Positions 6,737-14,660 of a DNA stretch of 64,000 bases are shown here, piece by piece; position 1 is the stretch's first letter; each line of letters starts with the position of its first letter. The position numbers and the translations under genes are program-made. Location: NCBI GenBank assembly GCA_016183425.1, contig JACPEP010000031.1, forward strand, positions 1 through 64,000. Reading direction: 5' to 3'. The notes under the pieces are model-generated. The model worked only from the letters and a program-made list of their open reading frames with translations, made no database searches and had not been told where the DNA came from. Source of the stretch: Chloroflexota bacterium (lineage in GTDB: Bacteria > Chloroflexota > Dehalococcoidia > JACPEP01).

Positions 6737-8707
6737 ATGAGGAGCCTTTCGGCCACCCTCCTGGCTGCCCAGAAAAAGAGCAGCCGCCTACCCTATCTGA
6801 AGGTGGAGGTGTTAGACCGAGTGGCTGGGCTGGCCCGTCTGTGGTGGAGCCGCCTCTATACTGGCAGCGAAGCCGACTATCACCATGCCGCCACCATGCC
6901 GGGCGATGGCTCTCTCCTTCGAGCTCGGGTGGACCCCGCCACCTATCAACTCTTTCTGCAACGAGTGACCAACCCGGAGCCACAGAGCAACTTCGCTTCC
7001 TGGTCGGGGATGGGACAGGTGTCGGACGTCTCTGGCGTCGCCTTGGGCAGCGAAGGGGCTACAGTGCTTCTCTTTTCCGTGGATAGCGACCAGCAGACTA
7101 TCGCGGTTCGGGAGAGCACCGATTACGGAGCTACCTTCGCCTCACCAGTGACGGTGGTGGCCGCTCCGTCGCCCGTGGGGTGGCTAGCCGCCGATGTCAA
7201 GGCCAACGGCGATGCCGCCCTTTTCTATTCCCTCTCGGCCACAATATACGTCCTTCTACGCACTAGCGGAGCATGGGGCTCTCCCATTCCGTGGAGCAAC
7301 AGTGCCTCGGCCATCACCGGTTTGACGTGCATCCATCGGGGAGATTGGAACCTTCTGGTCTGCGGCCAGGATTCCCATGGCGACTTCCAGGTATGGAGCT
7401 GTCTCTATGGCGATGGCTATTCCTTGGACCCGGGGCTGTGGTCTTCTCTGGCGGAGGTCTCTACCGCCAGTTCCGGTTCCAACGTTGAGTTCCGCTGCCC
7501 CTTCCTGGGCTTTCCCGGCGTCTTCCGCGCCTTCTTCGTGGAGAAGTACAGTGGCACTGTTAGCTATCAGCGCCCTCTTTGGACCCACTCCCTTAGCACG
7601 GCAGAGTTCATCGAGAACCTGTGGCGGGAGCCGGTCCCCTTCGACTTCTCGGGCAGCTACGGTCTCGCCCTGGCCTATAGTGCATCCTATGTTTGGCTTT
7701 CCTCGCCCTCTGGAGTGTGGAGAGCTTCTCTCGCTCCGGCCATTGCAGATATTACCCAGGACGTAATTCGCCTTGCGGCTCAAGTCCCGGGCGGGCTAGA
7801 GATGGAGCTACGAAACGACGACGGTCGTTTCAACGCTTTGGGCAGCGGAGCCTATGCTGCCATCAAGCTGGGCTCGGAGGTGGCGGTGAGCCCTGGTTAT
7901 CGAACGGAAATAGGGGTGGAATCGTCCCCTGGGCTCAGTTTCTGGATCCGGAGCTGGGAGCACCGCTCTCAGGGGGGAAAGGCCATCCTGCTGGTTCGAG
8001 GTGAGGATGCCTGGAGCCTGCTGAGGGAGTGGAAGGCACGCCGCCAGTTCGCCTGGGAAGCTGGTGTCCAGAGCGTTTTTCAGATTCTGCGCTTTCTCTT
8101 CTCTCGGGCCGGTCTGGAACTTTCTTCTTTAAGTGTTAGCCAGACCATCACTGACCATAGCCCGGCCTTCACCGTTCATCCCAGTGATAGCAGCCTGGGC
8201 GCCGTGGAGCGTCTTTTGGCCATGGTGCCGGATGTCATCCTGTTTCACAATAGCCGGGGCTATGTTAAGAACCCTCAGGGCGGCGACGCTGTCGATTACG
8301 CCTACGGCACCGACCATCCCCTTATAGAAGGACGCTACGGCACCAGCGCCGCCGTCATCAACCGGGTCCAGGTTTTCGGCCAGGGGGTGTTCTATGATGC
8401 CCCGGACTGGGGCGAGGTCTCGGCCATGGGCCCCCGTCTTTTTCAGGTTCATGACCTGAACCTGAGCACATCCGCTCAGACCCAGGATCGGGGTCAGACT
8501 CAGCTTCAAAAGGCACTGCGGGATACCATGGGAGGCGAGGTTACGGTGCCTGCCAACTGCGGCCAGGAGCTTTACGATGTGGTGGAGATAACCGACCCGC
8601 GGGCCGGCCTTTCGGCGGCGCGTCGCCGTATTGAGGGCATACGCCTGGACTACGCGGCTACGAAACCGACGGTCTATCGTCAGCGCCTGTTTTTGGCGAG
8701 GGTGTGA
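6737..8707 (+). CDS. Phage tail hub/tip-like protein
   Basis: A 656-residue protein. The N-terminal half (about 1-330) is beta-rich with repeated short strands (STDYGATFASP, VDSDQQTIAVRES) that resemble bladed or sialidase-like folds. The C-terminal half (about 340-656) has a tail-hub character: ELRNDDGRF, GYVKNPQGG, VINRVQVFGQG and a final ITDPRAGLSAARRRIEGIRLDY stretch. It starts one base after the adaptor stop and ends overlapping the spike-like gene. It likely forms the baseplate or tip that carries the lysis module to the target cell. The assignment is by position and pattern. Confidence 0.55.
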   Translation: MRSLSATLLAAQKKSSRLPYLKVEVLDRVAGLARLWWSRLYTGSEADYHHAATMPGDGSLLRARVDPATYQLFLQRVTNPEPQSNFASWSGMGQVSDVSGVALGSEGATVLLFSVDSDQQTIAVRESTDYGATFASPVTVVAAPSPVGWLAADVKANGDAALFYSLSATIYVLLRTSGAWGSPIPWSNSASAITGLTCIHRGDWNLLVCGQDSHGDFQVWSCLYGDGYSLDPGLWSSLAEVSTASSGSNVEFRCPFLGFPGVFRAFFVEKYSGTVSYQRPLWTHSLSTAEFIENLWREPVPFDFSGSYGLALAYSASYVWLSSPSGVWRASLAPAIADITQDVIRLAAQVPGGLEMELRNDDGRFNALGSGAYAAIKLGSEVAVSPGYRTEIGVESSPGLSFWIRSWEHRSQGGKAILLVRGEDAWSLLREWKARRQFAWEAGVQSVFQILRFLFSRAGLELSSLSVSQTITDHSPAFTVHPSDSSLGAVERLLAMVPDVILFHNSRGYVKNPQGGDAVDYAYGTDHPLIEGRYGTSAAVINRVQVFGQGVFYDAPDWGEVSAMGPRLFQVHDLNLSTSAQTQDRGQTQLQKALRDTMGGEVTVPANCGQELYDVVEITDPRAGLSAARRRIEGIRLDYAATKPTVYRQRLFLARV

Positions 8708-8931
8708 TGGAGGGTAGGATGGAAGTGAAAAGGGGTGTGGTAAAGGCCTTTGACAGCAACACCTATCGGGCCACGGTGCAGGTGGCGGGGAGCCTTCCCG
8801 TTTGGCTGGAGGGGGTGGCGGTGGCCCGAAATATCCCCGCCGGGGAGATGGTGGCGGGCCGCTACTGTGCCCTCATCTTTTTCAACCCAGCCAATCCGGC
8901 CGATGCCCTATTAGTGGGCATCTATCAGTAG
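8704..8931 (+). CDS. Small OB-fold/spike-like baseplate protein
   Basis: About 70 residues, rich in short beta strands: GVVKAFDSNTYRATVQVAG, PVWLEGVAVA, CALIFFNPANPADALLVGIY. This layout matches the N-terminal OB-fold segment of phage spike proteins. Possible starts are GTG 8704, ATG 8707 (overlapping the hub stop as TGATG) and ATG 8719 behind ggaggg. The close coupling to the hub gene supports a joint structure. The family assignment is tentative. Confidence 0.5.
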   Translation: MMEGRMEVKRGVVKAFDSNTYRATVQVAGSLPVWLEGVAVARNIPAGEMVAGRYCALIFFNPANPADALLVGIYQ

Positions 8932-8938
8932 GGAGAGC

Positions 8939-10267
8939 GTGATGCTCATCGGCATCCACGGCGACAATCGACCCTTGTGGCCGGAGTCCGCCCTCCACAA
9001 GCTGACCCTGGCCCATCCCGACCTGGTGAAGATGATGACGCTGAACCAGTGGGAGGTTTTTCGTCGGGTGAAGGAGCTCTTGCCCCAGGCGGAGGTGATA
9101 ACCCGTCTCTTCTGGCCCGGGCGGCCACCCCAGCCCCAGGAGTTTGTGGACGAGGTTTCTCCGGTGGTGGAAAGTATCATGAGCCTGGGCTACTCCGTTT
9201 TTGAGCTCCTTAACGAGCCCAACGCCCCCTGGGAGGGTTTCGGCCCCTGGGGGGCCGAGGAGTTCGATGCCTGGGCACTGGAGGCCATTCCTCGCCTGCG
9301 CAGCCGTTTCCCGGACATTCACCTTTTGTGGCCGGGGCTGGCCGTCAATCCAGGGTACAACGACCTCACCTGGTGGCTAAGCTGCTGGCGCTCCATCGCC
9401 GCCTGCGATGCCCTGGCGGGGCACGGCTACTGGCAACCGGATTGGGCCATGACCGATGGGCAGTGGGGGCTTCGCTTCCTGACGGGCTGGGACATGTATC
9501 GAGATAAGGAAATGTGGGTCACCGAAGCCGGCTGCACCGACCCTACGGTGTCTAAGGCCCGCCGGGCGGAGCTGTACCCTCTCTATGTGCGGCGGCTGGC
9601 GGAGCTGGGGGTACGGGGCGTCGCCTTTTGGCTCCTGGAGGGCACGGAGGAGTGGGAACGAGAGCAGAACGCCTTTTTCGACGATGCCATGGCCGCTGTC
9701 TTAGGAAGCCTGCCTCGAGGTGAAACCAAAGAGAAGCGACCCACGGTTACCATCGGCAACCTGAAGGGGGTGGTGGATCTACGGGATGGGCTGCCCGGAC
9801 AATCCTACCCTTGGCGACAGCTCTCCCAGATCCGCTACCTGGTGGTGCATCATTCAGGCGTGCCCCAGGACAGCACGGCAGCCGCCGTCGCCTCATACCA
9901 TCGAGATGTTCTGGGCTGGCCAGGTATCGGCTATCATTTTCTGGTACACCAGGGGGGCACGGTGGAGTACGTGGGGGACGTGATGCAGACTCGTTACAAC
10001 GTAGCGGGGAGAAACTGGGAGGTGGTGGGAATTTGCCTGACGGGGGATTTCACTCGTGAGCCACCACCCCTGGCCCAGAGGGAGGCGGCGGCAAAGCTTC
10101 TGGCCAATCTCCAGTTGGCCCTGGGATGGCACATTCCCATCGTAGGTCACAAGGAAGTGGCCCTCCCCGCCTTCCCCACCCGTTGCCCCGGGGATACCTG
10201 GGAAAGATGGCGGAACTGGCTCATCCCTCCCGCCCCGGCAATTGAGGAAGAAAAAGGAGGTGGATAA
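8939..10267 (+). CDS. Two-domain endolysin: clan-A glycosidase-like plus Amidase_2
   Basis: Residues 1-255 form a TIM-barrel-like glycoside hydrolase with FELLNEPN (Glu93, acid/base candidate) and WVTEAG (Glu196, nucleophile candidate), the two-glutamate layout of clan A. Residues 285-428 form an N-acetylmuramoyl-L-alanine amidase of the Amidase_2/PGRP type, with zinc-ligand candidates in LVVHHSG (His304/305), GHKEV (His404) and RCPG (Cys416). A Pro/Lys linker joins the domains. There is no signal peptide, so export depends on the following holin. The start may be GTG 8939 or ATG 8942. It cleaves peptidoglycan at two bonds if both sites are active. Confidence 0.75.
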   Translation: MMLIGIHGDNRPLWPESALHKLTLAHPDLVKMMTLNQWEVFRRVKELLPQAEVITRLFWPGRPPQPQEFVDEVSPVVESIMSLGYSVFELLNEPNAPWEGFGPWGAEEFDAWALEAIPRLRSRFPDIHLLWPGLAVNPGYNDLTWWLSCWRSIAACDALAGHGYWQPDWAMTDGQWGLRFLTGWDMYRDKEMWVTEAGCTDPTVSKARRAELYPLYVRRLAELGVRGVAFWLLEGTEEWEREQNAFFDDAMAAVLGSLPRGETKEKRPTVTIGNLKGVVDLRDGLPGQSYPWRQLSQIRYLVVHHSGVPQDSTAAAVASYHRDVLGWPGIGYHFLVHQGGTVEYVGDVMQTRYNVAGRNWEVVGICLTGDFTREPPPLAQREAAAKLLANLQLALGWHIPIVGHKEVALPAFPTRCPGDTWERWRNWLIPPAPAIEEEKGGG

Positions 10268-10591
10268 GTGGAAGCTTTAACGCCTCTGACGGTGGTTCTG
10301 GCTCTGGCCTTCCTCTGTGAGAGTATGACGGAGTATCTGTTCTCGGACCTTATCGTTGTTTTGGGTGGGGAGAAGCGGCATCTGAAGTACATCGCGGTGG
10401 CAGTTGGTGTTGGCCTCTCGTTGGCCTATGGCCTGGACATGATGAGGGTCTTCTTGGACATCTCGCCTCGCCTGCCCTATTTGGGGGAGGTTCTCACCGG
10501 CCTCATCCTGGGCCGGGGAGCTAACTATGTCCACGACTTCTACACCAGCTTTCTGGTCTCTGGAAAAAGAGCGGCTGAGATAGGACAGTAG
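10268..10591 (+). CDS. Holin-like small membrane protein
   Basis: A 107-residue protein with hydrophobic segments at about 7-22, 39-55 and 70-85, and a charged C-terminal tail (SGKRAAEIGQ). The GTG start follows an aaggaggtgg site that overlaps the end of the endolysin gene. Small size, two or three membrane spans and adjacency to a signal-less endolysin are the usual features of a holin. It is the last gene of the virion island. Function is inferred from context. Confidence 0.6.
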   Translation: MEALTPLTVVLALAFLCESMTEYLFSDLIVVLGGEKRHLKYIAVAVGVGLSLAYGLDMMRVFLDISPRLPYLGEVLTGLILGRGANYVHDFYTSFLVSGKRAAEIGQ

Positions 10592-10605
10592 ACCTGGAAG
10601 GGGCG

Positions 10606-11139
10606 CTAATGGGGAGGCAGCATAGTCTCTGTGCCCAGAGGGAAGAACTTGAGCCAGGCCGGGTGATTGTGAATTTGGGGGATGAGGAGAAAGGGGAAGT
10701 AGCCGTTCTTTTTAGGGGGAGTGGGTGGCCGAAGCAGCTTCATGTGAGCCTGCTCTGGTGTGTGCCCTCCTTTGCGGCGGTTGCACGCCTTGCAGGCGCT
10801 GACCAGGTTTTCCCAGGCGTGTCTGCCCCCCAGATAGCGGGGCGTGACGTGATCCAGGGTAAGGTCTCTGGTCTCAGTACCACAGTACTGGCAGGTGTGT
10901 TTGTCCCTGATGAAGATCTGGCGGCGGGTAAGTTTGGGGTGGAGGAGGGGGGGTTTGACCACCTGGCCCAGGCGGATGACCGATGGATAGGGAAAGGTAT
11001 GGCGGGGACTGCGCAGGAGGCCGAGACCAGCTTCCACCATCTCCGCCTTGCCCCGATGGATGAGAACCACCGCCCGCCGCACGCTGCAGAGGTGAAGGGG
11101 AATATAGTTCTGGTTTAGCACGAGCACCGTGGAGTTCAT
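10606..11139 (-). CDS. HNH endonuclease
   Basis: About 177 residues from the preferred start at MNSTVLVLNQNYIPL; longer starts at 11160 and 11226 are possible. The N-terminal LVLNQNYIPLHLCSVRRAVVLI block and the HNH core are typical of a widespread chromosomal HNH family: zinc pairs CQYC and CKAC, LTLDHVTPRYLGG with the catalytic His, and ENLVSACKACNRRKGG. It converges with the holin gene, ends 14 bp from it and faces the opposite way, so it is probably not part of the phage operon. The biological substrate is unknown. Confidence 0.85.
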   Translation of the reverse strand: MNSTVLVLNQNYIPLHLCSVRRAVVLIHRGKAEMVEAGLGLLRSPRHTFPYPSVIRLGQVVKPPLLHPKLTRRQIFIRDKHTCQYCGTETRDLTLDHVTPRYLGGRHAWENLVSACKACNRRKGGHTPEQAHMKLLRPPTPPKKNGYFPFLLIPQIHNHPAWLKFFPLGTETMLPPH

Positions 11140-11410
11140 GATCACTTCGATATGCCCCATATTACCAAAAAGAGGGATGCGGTGCAACCAGGTGGTTGTG
11201 TCCGATATCTGGCTGACCCTAATCACTTAGGGGGAAAGGGCGGTTTGTATTAACCTGCTAGCGCTTTTTTGCGCATCGTCAAAAAGGCGCGACCAGCCAC
11301 GGAAATGTAGTCTGGATTGCATACAATTCTCATGGTGACGATTATAATTGCCTAAAAGGCTCCAGTAAGAGGAAGGGTCCGCTATGCCAGCAACCAGAAA
11401 GGAGAATAGG

Positions 11411-11671
11411 ATGCCCAAGTTCATCGGATTACACAGCCTGCCCGGTTTCACCCGGGAGATGCTATCCCAGGGGGGTCAAACGGCAGCCCAGATGAGTGTC
11501 AATATACTGAAGATCCACGGTGATACCAGCACCGGGAGAGTGATCTGCGAGGTCGAGGCCCCAAACAGAGAGACTTTTGTTTCCTGGCTCAACAAGATCA
11601 ACATGCCTTACGAAGAGGTGGTGAAGGTGGAGTTTGAGATATCCATGAATGCGGGAGGCCCCGGGCCATGA
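11411..11671 (+). CDS. Small alpha/beta-barrel protein, DUF4242-like
   Basis: About 86 residues from ATG 11411, which has aaaggagaatagg just upstream; an in-frame ATG at 11384 lacks a good site. The pattern MPKFIGLHSLPG, then FVSWLNKINMPYEEV and VVKVEFEI, suggests a ferredoxin-like dimeric barrel fold like DUF4242 proteins, some of which bind nickel. It lies directly upstream of a glycosyltransferase gene, with little evidence for joint function. The family call is tentative. Confidence 0.55.
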   Translation: MPKFIGLHSLPGFTREMLSQGGQTAAQMSVNILKIHGDTSTGRVICEVEAPNRETFVSWLNKINMPYEEVVKVEFEISMNAGGPGP

Positions 11672-11741
11672 GGAGCTAAGTCGCGGGGATTTGTGGTATT
11701 ATCTAGCCACGAAGGGTGAGGCGTTTAGCAATGTTATTCTC

Positions 11742-12920
11742 ATGGAAATGCTCCGCTCGCGAACAGCGGAAGACGAAGAGCAGTTGAAAGTCGCCATAGT
11801 TCACGATTGGCTCAACCAGTGGGGTGGGGCGGAGAGGGTTCTGGAGGCCCTGCATCAGGTCTATCCCCAGGCCCCCATCTTCACCTCCTTATGTCATGCC
11901 GAAGCCCTGCCTCATCCCTATCGACAGTGGGATATTCGCCCTTCCTTTATGCAAGCCTTGCCCTGGGCCAAAGAGCATCATCAGCCCTTCTTGCCCTTCT
12001 ACCCCCTGGCCTTTTCTCGGCTGAACCTGGCCGGATTCGATGTAGTCATTAGCAACAGCAGCGGCTTTTGCCATGGCGTATCGGTGTCCCCAGGCACCTG
12101 CCATATTAACTACTGCCTCACCCCACCCCGCTTCCTCTGGAGCCCGGGCCAATACCTGAAACGGGAAAGAGTTCATCCCCTGGCGCGGCTGGCCCTCTCG
12201 CTGGCCATCCCGGCCCTGCGGCGGTGGGATGCCGCGCGTAGCCAAGGGGTGCACTACTTTGTGGGCATATCCCACACGGTGGTGGAGCGGATCCGGCGCT
12301 GCTACCATCGGGAGGCGGACCTCATCTATCCTCCCGTGGACACCAGCCTTTTCCATCCTCTCGCCGATAGGGGAGGCCCCTTTCTAATCGTCTCGCGCCT
12401 GGTCCCTTACAAGAGGGTAGATTTGGCGGTCCAGGCCTTCAACGAGTTGGGCCTGCCTCTGATCGTCATCGGGGAAGGGCGAGACCGTCCTGCCCTGGAG
12501 GCCATGGCTAAGCCCAACGTGCGCTTTGTGGGGCGGCTTCCAGCTCCGGCGGTGGTGGAGGCCCTGGCTCGGTGTCGAGCCTTTATCTTTCCCGGAGAAG
12601 AGGATTTTGGTATCGCCCCCGTGGAGGCCCTGGCATCGGGGCGGCCGGTCATCGCCTACAAAGGGGGCGGTGCCCTGGATACTGTGGAGGAGGGGATCAC
12701 CGGCCGCTTTTTCTATCCTCAGACAGCTCAGGCGCTGGTAGAGGTGGTTCGTGCCTTCAAGGAGGAGGATTTCGACCCCTGGGAGTTGCGACGAAGGGCC
12801 CTCGCCTTTGATGTCAAGGCTTTCAAAGATAATGTGGATTCCTACGTCCGCGAGAAATGGGCTCAATTCCCAGCCAGGTGTGGGGTGCCCGGCGCCGCTC
12901 TTGATTCCCTTAAACGGTAG
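11742..12920 (+). CDS. GT4 family glycosyltransferase
   Basis: A GT-B fold enzyme. The N-terminal domain opens KVAIVHDWLNQWGGAERVLEAL. The C-terminal nucleotide-sugar domain carries FLIVSRLVPYKRVDL, IVIGEGRD and the donor-site motif FPGEEDFGIAPVEALASG, with the family's two glutamates. It probably transfers a hexose to a lipid or polysaccharide acceptor at the membrane face. Start candidates are ATG 11742, ATG 11748 and TTG 11784; the family usually begins near the last. Its 3' end overlaps the convergent response-regulator gene by 58 bp, and both proteins remain open there. Confidence 0.85.
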   Translation: MEMLRSRTAEDEEQLKVAIVHDWLNQWGGAERVLEALHQVYPQAPIFTSLCHAEALPHPYRQWDIRPSFMQALPWAKEHHQPFLPFYPLAFSRLNLAGFDVVISNSSGFCHGVSVSPGTCHINYCLTPPRFLWSPGQYLKRERVHPLARLALSLAIPALRRWDAARSQGVHYFVGISHTVVERIRRCYHREADLIYPPVDTSLFHPLADRGGPFLIVSRLVPYKRVDLAVQAFNELGLPLIVIGEGRDRPALEAMAKPNVRFVGRLPAPAVVEALARCRAFIFPGEEDFGIAPVEALASGRPVIAYKGGGALDTVEEGITGRFFYPQTAQALVEVVRAFKEEDFDPWELRRRALAFDVKAFKDNVDSYVREKWAQFPARCGVPGAALDSLKR

Positions 12921-13558
12921 CCCACGTTGCGCACCGTCTCAATGAAGGAGTGGGTGGCATCCTCCAGCTTGCTCCGCAGGCGGCGAATGTGCACGTCTAC
13001 TGTCCTGGCCCCACCGTAATAGTCATACCCCCACACCTGATTGAGAAGGGCATCCCGAGTGAAAACCTTGTTGGGGTGAGTGGCAAGGAAACGAAGTAGC
13101 TCGTATTCTTTGTATGTCAGGCTGACGGGTTGCTGCCCCACCATCACCTCGTATCGAGTTGGGTCGATGACCAGGTCGCCGCATTGGATCATGTCCTGTT
13201 TGCCGTCAGTGACGTTTTGTTGCCGAATTATCCGGCGTACTCGCGCCGCTATCTCCACAGCAGAGCTGGGGGAGACGACGAAATCATCTACGGCTCCGAT
13301 GAGGTGAAGCTCGGTGAGCCGTTCCATAGTAAGGATAGCGATAATGGGAGCCAGGGCGCGGCTGCCTTCCAACCACCGGCTTTCATCCTCTGGGGAAAGC
13401 TGAGAGATGTTAACGATGATAACATCGGGGTCCATGGAGAGCGTCTCTTGGTGGTCGATGGAGTTGGTGGACAGACTGGTCACCGTAAACCCATCGTGGC
13501 GCAGCCCTCGGGCCAACGCTCCCTCTCCTTTTTCTCCTACGAGGAGAATTTGGTACAA
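12863..13558 (-). CDS. OmpR/PhoB-like response regulator with degenerate receiver
   Basis: A 231-residue protein. Residues 1-112 form a receiver fold and 125-222 a winged-helix DNA-binding domain (LTYKEYELLRFLATHPNKVFTR, then RTVDVHIRRLRSKLED). The phosphoacceptor position reads DVIIVN (Asn50 in place of Asp), the acidic pocket near residue 9 reads LLVGEKGE, and the switch Lys position reads VSPSS. Phosphotransfer is therefore unlikely. No histidine kinase is adjacent. It probably binds DNA independently of phosphorylation. Targets are unknown. Confidence 0.85.
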   Translation of the reverse strand: MYQILLVGEKGEGALARGLRHDGFTVTSLSTNSIDHQETLSMDPDVIIVNISQLSPEDESRWLEGSRALAPIIAILTMERLTELHLIGAVDDFVVSPSSAVEIAARVRRIIRQQNVTDGKQDMIQCGDLVIDPTRYEVMVGQQPVSLTYKEYELLRFLATHPNKVFTRDALLNQVWGYDYYGGARTVDVHIRRLRSKLEDATHSFIETVRNVGYRLRESRAAPGTPHLAGN

Positions 13559-13661
13559 TGCTCCCTCTCCGCGTCCATAATCTGTACTACACCCAGAGTA
13601 TAGCAGAATGGGCGTCCATTTTAATATATTTATAATTGAGCCTTAAGTGAGGCCGATAAGG

Positions 13662-13691
13662 TTGTCAAGGCCCGTCTCCCTGGTGTATACT
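13662..13691 (+). promoter_or_regulatory. Putative sigma-70 promoter of the zinc-ribbon gene
   Basis: TTGTCA and TATACT are separated by 18 bp, 36 bp before the chosen ATG. It lies in the divergent gap between the regulator gene and the zinc-ribbon gene. Confidence 0.5.
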
Positions 13692-13727
13692 CACCCCAGT
13701 TGGTTTAACGGTTGGGAGGTGGATGTC

Positions 13728-13937
13728 ATGGAGTTTTCTTCTTATCCTCGGTGTCAGAAGTGCAAGACGGGGGATTTGGTTCCCCTCTCAGACTTTGGCA
13801 GTCAAGGAGCGGCGATACATTATAAGGCCTGGGTCTGCACCAACCCGGAATGTGGATATAACATCAAGATTAGAAACGGCGATCTCTACGTAAACGAGCC
13901 CATCAATATTGGCACCCAGCATAGCGCTCGTCGTTGA
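13728..13937 (+). CDS. Small zinc-ribbon protein
   Basis: A 69-residue protein with two cysteine pairs, CQKC near the start and CTNPEC in the middle, forming a zinc ribbon around short beta strands. The ATG at 13728 is chosen because ggaggtgg lies just upstream; a longer frame from 13647 has no such signal. It sits alone between promoter and catabolic cluster. It could bind nucleic acid or act as a redox or metal module. I do not recognise a named family. Confidence 0.65.
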   Translation: MEFSSYPRCQKCKTGDLVPLSDFGSQGAAIHYKAWVCTNPECGYNIKIRNGDLYVNEPINIGTQHSARR

Positions 13938-13969
13938 TGCTGCGGGTTTGAGGCACCTCAGGGAGTCGA

Positions 13970-14617
13970 CTAGCTAGCGGCCAGTGCCCTCTTGGCCACT
14001 TGCCAGACGGAGACCAAATCCCGGGCAGAAACTACCTCGGCATAGCCGCGGGCGTGACGCATGGTTTCCTCATGAGCTTGAACGCCCGAGCTGGTGGCGC
14101 AGCAGTCCTCCACGAAGACCACGTAGTAGTTTGTCTGGTAGCCATCCCGGCCCGTGGAACGCACACAGCCGTTGGTAGCCACTCCGGTGAGAATGATGGT
14201 CTTTATGCCCCGACTGCGCAGGATTAGATCCAGGTCCGTGCCGATAAAGCAACTGTTGCGGTGTTTGGTCATCACCCTCTCACCCCGGCGGGGCTGTATC
14301 GGGCCATAGAACTCCACCCCCCAGGTGCCCTCCTCACACAGAGGCGGGTCCTGGAGGCCCCGTTTATCCATGGCATCCTCCCACACCTCGGAGCGGCTCC
14401 ACTCGTCCAAGGCGCAGCGGGCAAAGATTATGGGAACCCCGGCCCGCCGCACGTCCTCTAGAAAAGATGCCAACCGGGGCGCCATCTCCTGGCCCATGGA
14501 TAGGTCGCCGCCGTGCTTACCGTGGGCACCGTCTTCGTGGCAGAAGTCGTTCTGCATGTCGATGACTATGACCACGCTTTCCTTGGGATTGACTTTTTCC
14601 GCTAGGCTCCGTCCCAT
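13970..14617 (-). CDS. Isochorismatase-fold cysteine hydrolase, paralogue A
   Basis: A 215-residue protein with the family triad visible: Asp20 in VIDMQNDF, Lys118 in MTKHRNS and Cys151 in GVATNGCVRST, with the usual cis-peptide region before the cysteine. Members hydrolyse amide, carbamate or ether bonds (nicotinamidase, N-carbamoylsarcosine amidase, biuret hydrolase). The substrate here cannot be read. It follows the SBP 1 gene at 43 bp with a strong aaaggaggag site, and two close paralogues lie within 8 kb. Probably cytosolic. Confidence 0.85.
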   Translation of the reverse strand: MGRSLAEKVNPKESVVIVIDMQNDFCHEDGAHGKHGGDLSMGQEMAPRLASFLEDVRRAGVPIIFARCALDEWSRSEVWEDAMDKRGLQDPPLCEEGTWGVEFYGPIQPRRGERVMTKHRNSCFIGTDLDLILRSRGIKTIILTGVATNGCVRSTGRDGYQTNYYVVFVEDCCATSSGVQAHEETMRHARGYAEVVSARDLVSVWQVAKRALAAS

Positions 14618-14660
14618 GCTCTCCTCCTTTTCCCTTTAAGGGTGAATCACACCAATAGGG

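Noticed and set aside
4005-10591. Complete prophage
   Set aside because: No integrase, terminase, portal, replication or regulator genes, and no attachment-site repeats at the edges.
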